From Magnetospirillum sp902729445 (lineage in GTDB: Bacteria > Pseudomonadota > Alphaproteobacteria > Rhodospirillales > Magnetospirillaceae), in the NCBI RefSeq assembly GCF_902729445.1, contig NZ_CACVCE010000056.1, forward strand, positions 124,001 to 188,000: DNA of 64,000 nt, written 5' to 3'. Made by a program: the position numbers and the translations under genes. Below, piece by piece: positions 39,108 through 48,669 of the stretch. Position 1 is the stretch's first letter, and the number at the start of each line of letters is the position of its first letter. The notes beneath the pieces were generated by a model. That model searched no databases. It had not been told where the DNA came from and saw only the letters and a list, made by a program, of their open reading frames with translations.

Positions 39108-41557
39108 ACGGCAAGTTCGCCGGCACCGTCCACGTGGCTTTGACCGTCGAATCGCTGTCTCGGATGTTCGCGTCGATCGACATCGGCGAAAATGGCAGCG
39201 TCGGGCTGTGGAACGACCGGCTGACCCTGGTGGCGCGGCACTCGCCGCTGAGCGGGCCGACCAGCGGGATCAACACGCCGTCTCAGGCCCTGCGCGATCT
39301 GATCGCGACCAACGCCCGGCCGCAATATTACGAGACGGTGTCGGGGGTCGACGGCCTGACGCGCCTTTTCTTCTACCGCAAGGTGGCCCATTGGCCGCTT
39401 CACCTGGTCGTCGGCGTTTCGTCCAAGGATTATCTGGCGGGCTGGAACCGCGAGGCCAACTATCTGTTTGGCCTGGCGTTCGTCTTCCTGGTGGCGTCGG
39501 TGGGGGCCAGCCTGATCATCCATCGGACCATGATGGAGCTGGTGCGTTTGCGCATCGACGCCGAGCAAGCCCGGCGTCGCAGCGACCTGGTGCTGGCCTC
39601 GGTGGGCGAAGGCATTTGCGGGATCGATCTGGACGGCAAGGTGACCTTCATCAACGCCGGCGCCCGGCGGATGCTGGGCTGGGCCGACGATTTCGGGATC
39701 GGCGAGGTCCTGCACGAGCAGACCCACCATCACCACGCCGACGGCACTCCTTACCCGATCGAGACCTGTCCTATCCGACAGGTGATGGACAACAAGGGCG
39801 GCAGTCTGGTGCTGCGCGTCGAGGACGAGGTCTATTGGCGCGCCGACGGCAGCAATTTTCCCGTCGAATATTCCACTGCGCCGTTGATCGAGCGGGGCCG
39901 AGTCGTCGGCGCGGTCAACATTTTCCGCGACATCAGCGAACGCCGCGCCGCCCAGGCGATGATGGAATGGAACCTTGCCACCACCGAAGCGTTGGCCAAT
40001 TGCTTGCGCCATTCCCTGGGCGGACAGTCCTTGGCCCAGGTGCTGGACGCGGCGCTGGCCGAACTGCTGGATTTGCCCTGGCTGTCGCTTGAGGCGCGCG
40101 GTGCGGTGTTCGTCCGTGACGGCGCCTCGCTGACGATGGTCGCGCAACGCAATCTGCCCGATCAAATCTGCCAAGGGTGCCAACGCGTCGCCATCGGCCA
40201 ATGTCTGTGCGGCACGGCGGCGACCGGAACGGTGGTGTTCGCCGATCACCTCGACCATCGGCACACCTTCGGTTTCGACGGCATGGGCGATCACGGCCAT
40301 TATTGCGTGCCGATTCACGCCGAAGGCGAGGTGCTGGGGGTGTTGAACACCTATGTCGCCCCCGGACATCGCCAAGATGCCAAGGAACAGCGTTTCCTCG
40401 AGATGTTCGCCGACACCCTGGCCGGCATTATCATGCGCAAGCGGGCCGAGCAGACCTTGCAGGAAAGCGAGGCCCTGGCCAAGGCCCTGATGAACGCCAC
40501 CATCGACGCCGCCATGCTGTTCGACCGTGACGGCAACCTGCTGGCGGTCAACGAATCCCTGGCCGCCAGATTCGGCAAGGAACCAAAGGACCTGGTCGGA
40601 ACCAACTTCTTCGCGCTGTTGCCGCCATCCCTGGCGGAGTCGCGACGGCAGCTACTGGAACAGGTGTGGACCAGCGGGCAGCCGCAGCACGACATTGACG
40701 AGCGGCAGGGAAGAATCTTCGACAATCGGATCCATCCGGTCGCCGACGATAACGGCAAGGTCCGCCAGGTCGCGGTGTTTTCCCGCGATATCACCGAACA
40801 ACGTTCGGCTGTCCGTGCCATCGAGAAGGCCATGGACGACCTGGCCCGGTCCAATGCCGAGCTTGAACAATTCGCCTATGTCGCCAGCCACGACCTGCGC
40901 CAGCCCTTGCGGATGATCAGCAGCTATCTGGCCCTGGTCGAACGCAAGTTGGGCCCCGACCTGCCCGCCGAAATCAGGGATTTCCTGAATTTCGCCGTCG
41001 GCGGCGCCAAGCGAATGGATGCGCTGATCCTGGGCCTGTTGGAATATTCCCGCGTCGGTCGCGGCGAAGGCACGCTGTTGCCGATCGATCTGGCAGCGCC
41101 CTTGGCCGACGCTATGGAAAATCTGGCGCCGGCCATCAACGAAGGCCAGGCGCGGATCACGATCCCCGATCGGCCTGCCGAAGTGGCGGGCGACCATATC
41201 GAGCTGACGCGGTTGTTCCAGAATTTGATCGGCAACGCCATCAAGTATCGCTCACCCGATCGGGCTCCGGTCATCGATGTGGCGTGGCAAGACGTCGGGG
41301 ACGGCTTCTGGCAGGTCAGTGTCGCCGATAACGGCACGGGCATCGCCGCCGACGACTTTGATCGGGCGTTTGGGATCTTCCAGCGTCTGGTGCAAAAGGA
41401 CTCTGTCGAGGGAACCGGCATTGGGCTGGCGGTCTGCCGCAAGATCGTCCAGCACCATGGCGGCAGGATCTGGATCGAATCGACGCCCGGTCAGGGCAGC
41501 ACTTTCCTCTTCACGCTGCCCGCCGCAGCGGTCAGGCAACCTGAGCCGGCGGGCTGA
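39104..41557 (+). CDS. C-terminal part of split Cache-PAS-GAF-PAS histidine kinase
   Basis: From GTG 39104, which overlaps the previous stop as GTGA, 817 residues are open. They contain the second half of the Cache domain, a membrane helix (LFGLAFVFLVASVGASLII), a PAS domain (DLVLASVGEGICGIDLDG), a GAF-like region with Cys pairs (QICQGCQR, IGQCLCG) near residue 360, a second PAS (LAKALMNATIDAAML), HisKA with ASHDLRQPLR and an ATPase domain with DNGTGIA and GTGIGLAV. The kinase core is intact, so it may work if reinitiation occurs, but without the first helix it would lack half its sensor. It converges on the next gene with a 26-base overlap. Confidence 0.82.
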   Translation: MNGKFAGTVHVALTVESLSRMFASIDIGENGSVGLWNDRLTLVARHSPLSGPTSGINTPSQALRDLIATNARPQYYETVSGVDGLTRLFFYRKVAHWPLHLVVGVSSKDYLAGWNREANYLFGLAFVFLVASVGASLIIHRTMMELVRLRIDAEQARRRSDLVLASVGEGICGIDLDGKVTFINAGARRMLGWADDFGIGEVLHEQTHHHHADGTPYPIETCPIRQVMDNKGGSLVLRVEDEVYWRADGSNFPVEYSTAPLIERGRVVGAVNIFRDISERRAAQAMMEWNLATTEALANCLRHSLGGQSLAQVLDAALAELLDLPWLSLEARGAVFVRDGASLTMVAQRNLPDQICQGCQRVAIGQCLCGTAATGTVVFADHLDHRHTFGFDGMGDHGHYCVPIHAEGEVLGVLNTYVAPGHRQDAKEQRFLEMFADTLAGIIMRKRAEQTLQESEALAKALMNATIDAAMLFDRDGNLLAVNESLAARFGKEPKDLVGTNFFALLPPSLAESRRQLLEQVWTSGQPQHDIDERQGRIFDNRIHPVADDNGKVRQVAVFSRDITEQRSAVRAIEKAMDDLARSNAELEQFAYVASHDLRQPLRMISSYLALVERKLGPDLPAEIRDFLNFAVGGAKRMDALILGLLEYSRVGRGEGTLLPIDLAAPLADAMENLAPAINEGQARITIPDRPAEVAGDHIELTRLFQNLIGNAIKYRSPDRAPVIDVAWQDVGDGFWQVSVADNGTGIAADDFDRAFGIFQRLVQKDSVEGTGIGLAVCRKIVQHHGGRIWIESTPGQGSTFLFTLPAAAVRQPEPAG

Positions 41558-42434
41558 CGGCTGCCAGGCTGCGGCCGATCGCCTTGGCCAGGCCGTTCAG
41601 CCGCTCGAGCTCGCTATAGGGGATGGAATCGGGCGCGCCGTCCAGGCGGTGGGCCAGCTCGCGCAGTTCGGCCACCGGGGCGACATGAGCCTCGGCCGGA
41701 GTGTTCTTCATGCGCCGGATCAGATCCTCGGCCACCGACAGCAACTTGTTGGTGAACGGCATCAGGTTGACCGCGTGGCTGGACATTCCGTCGCGAATGG
41801 TGGCGTGGACATGGTCAGCCAGCCAGTTGATCTGCACCGCATGGCGCTCGATCTTGATGCGGTTCAACAAGGTCGCCTGCTCGCGAATCAGCAATTCCAT
41901 CCGCGTGCCGTCGATCCCGTTCTCGGCGCGCAGGCGCAATGGGTTGGGAACCTCGATCATCGGGGCCTGGTGGGTCCCGAAGGCGCGGGCCTGGTTGCGG
42001 CGGTCGGGGCCGGTATAATCGTGGGTGACCACGAACGGCTTGCGGCGGTGATACAGCCGGCGAATGCGCCCCAGCAACTGGTCGGCGGCCACCGGCGTCA
42101 GCAGCAGGTCGTCGGTGCCGGAATCGATGACCTGGCGCACGCGGGCGGGGCCTCGGTTGCCCAGCAATGTGATGGCTAGCGGGAACGGATTGGGGCCAAG
42201 GCGCTGATTGCGGTTTTCCGAGATCAGGAAGCCGACGTCGTTACCTTCCAGTTCGGCGGCCGAGATCAGAAGATCGACGCTGTCATGGGCCAGCAGATCG
42301 TGAACCCTGACATAGCTTGCGGTTTCGGTGATGGCACGAAACCCCGCAGCCGTCAGCGCCGCACGCAGGCCAATGCGGATGTCGGGATTGGGCTCCGCCA
42401 GGACCAGTCGGACATTCTCGAAGGATTGAGACAA
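41532..42434 (-). CDS. Degenerate receiver-domain protein with C-terminal helical region
   Basis: A 300-residue soluble protein whose first 120 residues have a receiver fold (VRLVLAEPNPDIR...), but the phospho-acceptor Asp is missing: VDLLISAAEL has Ala where the usual Asp stands. A YTGPDRR motif near residue 140, common in alphaproteobacterial signalling proteins, leads to a long helical C terminus of unknown function. It probably signals without phosphorylation. It overlaps the convergent kinase end by 26 bases. The family is recalled, not named. Confidence 0.75.
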   Translation of the reverse strand: MSQSFENVRLVLAEPNPDIRIGLRAALTAAGFRAITETASYVRVHDLLAHDSVDLLISAAELEGNDVGFLISENRNQRLGPNPFPLAITLLGNRGPARVRQVIDSGTDDLLLTPVAADQLLGRIRRLYHRRKPFVVTHDYTGPDRRNQARAFGTHQAPMIEVPNPLRLRAENGIDGTRMELLIREQATLLNRIKIERHAVQINWLADHVHATIRDGMSSHAVNLMPFTNKLLSVAEDLIRRMKNTPAEAHVAPVAELRELAHRLDGAPDSIPYSELERLNGLAKAIGRSLAAVSPPAQVA

Positions 42435-42567
42435 TCTTGGGGCGTCCAGTCTTGATTTCCGTCAAAACATACCCGAAGCGCACACCTCCCGTCACCAGAC
42501 CAAAAGCCATGGCAGATATGATGGGTGCGCTTGCAGCCCCACGCGAGCCGCCCTATAGTTCGGCCCC

Positions 42568-43517
<950 letters not shown>

Positions 43518-43518
<1 letters not shown>

Positions 43519-44828
43519 TGTCGAAGCCTGCGCCTGCCGGCCTGGTGGCCTATGTCAACGCCCGCCTGCTTGATCCCGCCTCGGGCCTGGACCGGCCCGG
43601 CGCCCTTCTGACCAATGGCGAGACCATCGCCGACGTCGGACCCGGCCTGTTCCAGGGCGGCGTTCCGTCGGGTATCGAGGTGGTCGATTGCTCCGGCCAT
43701 TGCCTGGCCCCCGGCCTGATCGACATGCGGGTGCAATTGCGCGAGCCCGGCGAGGAACACAAGGAAACCCTGCGCTCGGCCGGCGAGGCGGCGGTGGCCG
43801 GCGGCGTGACCGCCATGGTGTGCCTGCCCAACACCGACCCGGTCATCGACGAGGTGGCGACGGTGGAATTCGTGGCGCGCCGCGCCCGCAAGATCGGCCT
43901 GGCCAAGGTCTATCCCTATGCCGCCGCCACCAAGGGGCTGGAAGGCAAGGAACTGGCCGAGATGGGCTTCCTGATGGAAGCCGGCGCCCTGGCCTTCACC
44001 GACGGCGTCAAGGCCATCGGCGATTCCCAGACCATGCGTCGGGCGCTGTCCTATGCCGCGACCTTCGGCGCCCTGATCGTCCAGCACCCGGAAGATCCGT
44101 CGCTGGCCTCGGGCGGCGCGATGAATGCCGGCGAACTGGCCACCCGCATGGGCCTGTCGGGCATCCCGGCCGCCGCCGAGGCGATCATGCTGGAACGCGA
44201 CATGCGCCTGGTGGCGATGACCGGCGGGCGCTATCACGCCGCCCACGTCTCGACCGCCGACGGCGTCGCCATCATCCGCAAGGCCAAGCAGGCCGGCCTG
44301 CCGGTGACCTGCGACACCGCGCCGCCTTATTTCGCCCTGAACGAGCTGGCGGTGAAGGATTACCGCACCTTCGCCAAGCTTTCGCCGCCCTTGCGCGCCG
44401 AGGAAGACCGCCGCGCCGTGGTCGACGGCCTGAAGGACGGCACCATCGACGCCATCGCCTCGGACCACGCGCCGCAGGACGCCGATTCCAAGCGCCAGCC
44501 CTTCGCCCAGGCCGAGTTCGGGGGCGTCGGGCTGGAAACCCTGCTGCCCATCACCCTGGAACTGGTGCATGACGGCCATCTGGGCCTGCTGGACGCCTTG
44601 CGCCGGGTGACCTCGGGGCCGGCCGACATCCTGGGGCTGGCCGGCGGCCGCCTGAAGGTCGGCGCCGCCGCCGATCTGGTGCTGTTCGATCCCGCGCGCG
44701 GCTGGAAGATCGAACCCGATCGCTTCCGCTCGAAATCGAAGAACTCGCCGTTCGACGCCCGTCCGGTGCAGGGATTGGTGCTCAGGACCATCGTCGATGG
44801 CCGCACGGTGTTTCGCCGTGACGTTTGA
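43518..44828 (+). CDS. pyrC': Dihydroorotase-like protein PyrC' (probably non-catalytic)
   Basis: The 436-residue protein has the dihydroorotase fold but the zinc motif HxH is replaced: DMRVQLREPG has Arg71 and Gln73 in place of both His. Other landmarks (SDHAPQDADSKRQPF, HAAHVSTADG) remain. In bacteria with this arrangement PyrC' serves as scaffold for ATCase rather than as an enzyme. Its ATG overlaps the pyrB stop (TGATG). The catalytic step is likely done by the other paralog at 17366-18703. Confidence 0.9.
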
Positions 44829-45411
44829 TCTCGCCCTCGCCGCGCTGGGCGGCTATCTGCTGGGTTCCATCCCGTTCGGGCTGGTGCTGACCATGGCCGC
44901 CGGATTGGGCGACATCCGCGCCATCGGCTCGGGCAATATCGGCGCCACCAACGTCTTGCGCACCGGCCGCAAGGGGCTGGCCCTGGCCACCTTGCTGCTG
45001 GACGGCGGCAAGGGCGCCATCGCCGCCCTGGCGGCCCTGTATCTGGCCGGCGAGCAGGCCCTGCTGGTGGCCGGCTTCGCGGCCGTGCTGGGCCACAATT
45101 TCCCGATCTGGCTGGGCTTCAAGGGCGGCAAGGGCGTAGCGACCACGCTGGGCACCTTGATCGCCGCCTCGCCGTTCGCCGGGTTGGGCGCCTGTCTGGT
45201 GTGGCTGGTGGTCGCGCGCATCTTCAAGATTTCGTCGCTGTCGGCGTTGGTGGCCTTGGCCGCCGCGCCGGTGATGGCGTATTTCCTGTCGGGGCCGGAA
45301 CATGCGGCCATGGCCGCCGGTCTGGCGGTGCTGGGCTTCATCCGCCACCATGCCAATATCCGCCGCCTGCTGAAGGGCGAGGAACCTAGGATCGGCCAGA
45401 AGAAGGGCTGA
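44797..45411 (+). CDS. plsY: Acyl-phosphate:glycerol-3-phosphate acyltransferase PlsY
   Basis: The integral membrane enzyme (about 204 residues, five helices) transfers an acyl chain from acyl-phosphate to glycerol-3-phosphate, the first step of phospholipid synthesis. Its three conserved cytoplasmic blocks are seen: GSGNIGATNVLRT, GHNFPIWLGFKGGKGVATT and IRHHANIRRLLKGEEP. ATG 44797 has AGGA upstream; GTG 44818 is an alternative that gives the more usual N terminus. The gene overlaps pyrC' by up to 32 bases, so it is in the pyrimidine operon. Confidence 0.93.
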   Translation: MAARCFAVTFDLALAALGGYLLGSIPFGLVLTMAAGLGDIRAIGSGNIGATNVLRTGRKGLALATLLLDGGKGAIAALAALYLAGEQALLVAGFAAVLGHNFPIWLGFKGGKGVATTLGTLIAASPFAGLGACLVWLVVARIFKISSLSALVALAAAPVMAYFLSGPEHAAMAAGLAVLGFIRHHANIRRLLKGEEPRIGQKKG

Positions 45412-45789
45412 TCAGGGCCTTTTTCGCACCAGCGTCACGCCGGGCAGCCCGGCGAAATGCTGGTCGCAGGTCACCAATTCGGCGTCGAAGGCCAATGACG
45501 TGGCATAGACGATCGCATCGGCGGTCGCCAGCTTATGCGTGCGGGCCATTTCGGCGGCGGCAAGGGCCAGGGCGGTGTCCAGGGCGGCGACTTGGCAGGT
45601 GTGGGTGAAGGCGATCACCTGATCGGCCTTGTCTTCGCCCACTTCCCGAGTCAGCCACTTCATCAATTCCAGTTGAACGATGGTCGGCACCAGCCACGAC
45701 GCGCTGTCGGGCAGAAGGCCTGCCACCTCGGTACCGGTCGGCGACCCGATCAGCCACTCGATCCACGCCGACGTGTCGATCAGCCGCAT
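45412..45789 (-). CDS. vapC: PIN-domain toxin, VapC family
   Basis: A 125-residue PIN-domain protein with the acidic residues in MRLIDTSAWIEWL, VQLELMKW, ATADAIVYATSL and LVTCDQHF, which should bind Mg2+ and cleave RNA. Its ATG overlaps the antitoxin stop (TGATG), the normal antitoxin-first coupling. It converges head-on with plsY with no gap. Confidence 0.88.
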   Translation of the reverse strand: MRLIDTSAWIEWLIGSPTGTEVAGLLPDSASWLVPTIVQLELMKWLTREVGEDKADQVIAFTHTCQVAALDTALALAAAEMARTHKLATADAIVYATSLAFDAELVTCDQHFAGLPGVTLVRKRP

Positions 45790-46007
45790 CAGGTGCGGTC
45801 TTGCCGGTCGCGGAAATCTTCCGCCCGGGCGCCCTCGGCCAGACCGGCCAGAGTGTCGCGGTCGGGGACCGGCACCAGCAGCACGCCGTCGCCCTTGGGA
45901 ATGAAGGCGAATCGCTGACCCGCATTCCAGTGCTTCGCCACGCGGACCGCCTTGGGAATGGAAATCTGGTACTTGGACGACAAGGTCGCGGTATCGCGGT
46001 TGCTCAT
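45789..46007 (-). CDS. vapB: AbrB/SpoVT-type antitoxin, VapB-like
   Basis: A 72-residue protein with the swapped-hairpin AbrB motif (ATLSSKYQISIPKAVRVA, then GQRFAFIPKGDGVLLVPV) and an acidic, flexible C terminus (EGARAEDFRDRQDRT) that should bind the toxin. ATG 46007 is chosen; in-frame ATGs at 46016 and 46031 are also possible. A palindrome lies just upstream of the start, suiting autorepression by the VapBC complex. Confidence 0.85.
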   Translation of the reverse strand: MSNRDTATLSSKYQISIPKAVRVAKHWNAGQRFAFIPKGDGVLLVPVPDRDTLAGLAEGARAEDFRDRQDRT

Positions 46008-46040
46008 GACCGGCATTCCATCGATCGACATCTGGTAAGA

Positions 46041-46058
46041 ATATACCGCAAGCGATAT
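46041..46058. promoter_or_regulatory. Candidate VapBC operator palindrome
   Basis: ATATACCGCAAGCGATAT is a near-perfect inverted repeat (arms pair at all but one position around AA) placed 34 bases upstream of the vapB start and between vapB and the MFS gene end. Toxin-antitoxin complexes usually bind such palindromes at their own promoter. Position and symmetry are seen; binding is inferred. Confidence 0.45.
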
Positions 46059-46072
46059 CGGTTCGGGAAGGG

Positions 46073-47203
46073 TCAGCGCTTTCCCGCCATCAGCATCGGC
46101 ACGCCGGCCAGGGTGACCAGGGCGGCCATCAGCAGCGCCGGCATCCAGCCGCCCCAATCGGCCAGGAAGGCGGCGGCGACCGGGCCGATCATCTGTCCGA
46201 CCGAAAAAGCCGCCGTCAGCATGCCCATCGCCCGGGCCGGGTGCGCCGGCGCGATGGCCCGGCCGAAGGCCATGGCCATGCCGGCGATCCCCAAGAAGGT
46301 GCCGCCATACAACAAGGCCGAGACCATGGCGCCGATGGCGCTGTCGGTGATGGCCAGCAGGCCGGCCCCGGCCGCCATCAGCAGATGGGCGAAGATCAGG
46401 GCCAGGCGGAAGCCGAATCGGGCGGCGAACAGCGCCCAGGCGGCGGAAGACGGCATCGCCGCCAGTCCGACCACGATCCAGGACAGGTTGGCGATGGGTT
46501 CCAGTCCCGGGGTGGCGCGGACCACCACCACCAGGAAGGTGCCGGTCACGATATAGGCCAGCCCGGCGCAGAAATAGGCCGCCGACAACCACCCCAGCGA
46601 GAAAGGGGCCGGCGCCGGATGGCTGACCCCGGCGGCGCCGCTGCCGTGGACATGGCGCAAGCCCCAGGCCGAGGCCGCCGACAGCACGCCGCACAAGGCG
46701 GCTGCGGTCAGCCAGGCGGCATTGTCGCCGCCCCATCCGCCGGCCCAGGCGATCACCGAACCGGACAAGATGATGCCCAGCCCGACGCCCGAGAAATGCA
46801 CTCCGGTCAGCCGGGCAGCCCCCAGGCCGGCCAAGGCCGGGACCACTAGCGCCGCACCCAGCACGAACACCAGGGCCGAGGCGATGCCGGCCACCAGCCG
46901 GATCAGGTTCCACACCCATTCGACCGAGGTCAGGGACATGGCCGCCAGCGATGCCGCCACCACCACCAGGCAGGCGGTGAAGGCCAGATGGCGTCCGCGG
47001 TCGGTGGCGATCAGCCCGGCCCATACCGCACCGGCCAGATAGCCCAGATTGTTGGATGCCGCCAGCCAGCCGGCCGACTGGGTGTCCAGCCCGTGGGCGG
47101 CCTGCATCAAGGGCAGGATCGGGGTGAAGGCGAAGCGCCCCAGCCCCAGGGCCACGGCGCAGGCGCTCAATCCGCCGATCAGCAGGCGTGTCTTTGGGGT
47201 CAC
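46073..47203 (-). CDS. MFS transporter, YbfB/YjiJ family
   Basis: About 376 residues with twelve hydrophobic helices and the family opening ACAVALGLGRFAFTPILPLM. The later GIAGMAMAFGRAIAP and MLTAAFSVGQMIGPVAAAFL resemble YbfB/YjiJ exporters. Substrate is unknown. GTG 47203 starts just before the first helix with GGAAGG upstream; an upstream ATG would add 25 non-hydrophobic residues. It diverges from the HD-GYP regulator. Confidence 0.85.
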   Translation of the reverse strand: MTPKTRLLIGGLSACAVALGLGRFAFTPILPLMQAAHGLDTQSAGWLAASNNLGYLAGAVWAGLIATDRGRHLAFTACLVVVAASLAAMSLTSVEWVWNLIRLVAGIASALVFVLGAALVVPALAGLGAARLTGVHFSGVGLGIILSGSVIAWAGGWGGDNAAWLTAAALCGVLSAASAWGLRHVHGSGAAGVSHPAPAPFSLGWLSAAYFCAGLAYIVTGTFLVVVVRATPGLEPIANLSWIVVGLAAMPSSAAWALFAARFGFRLALIFAHLLMAAGAGLLAITDSAIGAMVSALLYGGTFLGIAGMAMAFGRAIAPAHPARAMGMLTAAFSVGQMIGPVAAAFLADWGGWMPALLMAALVTLAGVPMLMAGKR

Positions 47204-47302
47204 GGGCGAACGGGCCTTCCAGTTGCCCCGACAGCATAACACACCCCCTGCGCCGATCGCATGGCTGCCCTTCCGCATCAGATTTGCCTGCCTGTGCGCT
47301 GA

Positions 47303-47313
47303 AGTGTTACACT
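47303..47313. promoter_or_regulatory. Perfect 11-base palindrome in divergent promoter region
   Basis: AGTGTTACACT is a perfect palindrome in the 143-base AT-rich gap between the MFS gene and the HD-GYP regulator, 34 bases before the regulator start. It is a reasonable operator candidate, but short enough to occur by chance. Confidence 0.3.
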
Positions 47314-47346
47314 TTAGTATTAACTTATTAGGTGTAGGCGACCATC

Positions 47347-48381
47347 ATGCGCGACCCCCACGCGCCCCCGATCAGGCTGTTGCTGGTAGAAGACAATCCC
47401 GGCGACGCCCGATTGATTGAAACGCTGCTGGCCGAATATGGCGGCTTCGACATTACCTGGCGCAATTCCTTGGCGTCGGCGAAGACATGGCTGGCGGAAA
47501 ACGGCGTCGATGTCGTACTGCTGGACCTGTCCTTGCCCGACGGTACCGGCATGGCGACCGTCGATTCGATGCGCGCCGCTGCCCCCGACGTTCCGCTGAT
47601 CGTCAATACCGGCCTGAACGATGAAGAGGTCGGCATGAAGGCGGTCAAGCATGGCTGCCAGGATTACCTGATCAAGGGGTCGTGCGACGCGCAATTGATC
47701 GGGCGCACCATCCTTTACGCCATCGAGCGCAAGGCCATCGAGCGCGAGCGCCTGCAGGCGACGGCGCAGATGAAGAAGGTGCTGCTGCAGACGGTCCGCG
47801 CGGTGTCGCTGACGCTGGAGATCCGCGACCCCTATACCGCCGGCCACCAGCGCCGGGTGGCGCAGTTGGCGGTGGCGATCGGCCAGCGCCTGGGCCTGGC
47901 CGAGCATGTCATCGAGGGCCTGCATACCGGCGCCCTGATCCACGATCTGGGCAAGATCAACGTGCCATCGGACTTCCTGACCCGGCCGGGCGCCTTGTCG
48001 GCGGCGGCGTTCGACGTGGTGCGCTCGCATGCCGAGGTGGGGGCCGAGATCGTCGACGGCATCGATTTCCCCTGGCCGGTGGCGCAGATGATCCGCCAGC
48101 ACCACGAACGCATCGACGGCACCGGCTATCCGGCCGGGCTGACGGGGGATGCCATCATCCCCGAGGCCCGCATCCTGGCCGTCGCCGACGTGGTCGAGGC
48201 CATCAGCAGCCACCGACCCTATCGCCCGTCCCTAGGCATCGACGCGGCGCTGGCGGAAATCACCCGCTTCGCCGGTTCCAAATACGATCCGGACGTGGTG
48301 GCGGCCTGCGTCGAGGTGATCGCCGCCAACGGCAACCAGGTCTTCTGCGACGACGACCCGCCGATGCCGCCGGGGCTGTGA
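47347..48381 (+). CDS. Response regulator with HD-GYP output domain
   Basis: A 344-residue RpfG-like protein. The receiver (LLLVEDNPGDA, Asp in VVLLDLSLPDGTG, Lys in YLIKGSC) spans residues 8-125; after a helical linker the HD-GYP domain shows HDLGKINVPSDFL, HAEVGAEI and HHERIDGTGYPAGL. Such proteins hydrolyse cyclic di-GMP and so promote motility over surface growth. The Lys-Gly after the receiver Lys (IKG instead of KPF) matches the receiver of the hybrid kinase at 2215. No kinase is adjacent. Confidence 0.92.
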   Translation: MRDPHAPPIRLLLVEDNPGDARLIETLLAEYGGFDITWRNSLASAKTWLAENGVDVVLLDLSLPDGTGMATVDSMRAAAPDVPLIVNTGLNDEEVGMKAVKHGCQDYLIKGSCDAQLIGRTILYAIERKAIERERLQATAQMKKVLLQTVRAVSLTLEIRDPYTAGHQRRVAQLAVAIGQRLGLAEHVIEGLHTGALIHDLGKINVPSDFLTRPGALSAAAFDVVRSHAEVGAEIVDGIDFPWPVAQMIRQHHERIDGTGYPAGLTGDAIIPEARILAVADVVEAISSHRPYRPSLGIDAALAEITRFAGSKYDPDVVAACVEVIAANGNQVFCDDDPPMPPGL

Positions 48382-48462
48382 GGATCGGCCCCAGGCACGA
48401 CCTTGGACTTTGGTGGTGATGGCGTCATCAGAAAGGAATGACCTGGGGAGGCGCACCTTACT

Positions 48463-48584
48463 CCCTCTCCCGCTGGCGGGAGAGGGGCGGGGAGAGGGCC
48501 TTTTTCCACGGGCCGGGGCGCTGGCCGGCAAGCCCTCTCCCGTCTCGGCTGCGCCGAGCCACCCTCTCCCGCACGCGGGCGAGG
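48463..48584. repeat. Mosaic palindromic (REP-like) intergenic element
   Basis: The 288-base gap before fabI carries a block of nested palindromes: CCCTCTCCCGC/GCGGGAGAGGG (48463-48473 with 48476-48486), GGAGAGGGC/GCCCTCTCC (48491-48499 with 48532-48540), CTCGGC/GCCGAG (48544-48558) and a fourth hairpin at 48563-48584. The core CCCTCTCCCG occurs three times. This is the look of a dispersed repetitive extragenic element of alphaproteobacteria. No ORF lies within it. Confidence 0.75.
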
Positions 48585-48669
48585 AAATCTAGCGATCCCT
48601 TTTGCCTCAAGCCCTTCTTCGTGTAGGATGCCCGCCGCAGAAATATCCACAGTTTCCAGAGAGGTTTGA

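Noticed and set aside
39085..39110. Programmed ribosomal frameshift in the split kinase
   Set aside because: No slippery heptamer or downstream pseudoknot is visible at 39090-39110; a mutation, sequencing error or GTGA reinitiation is simpler.
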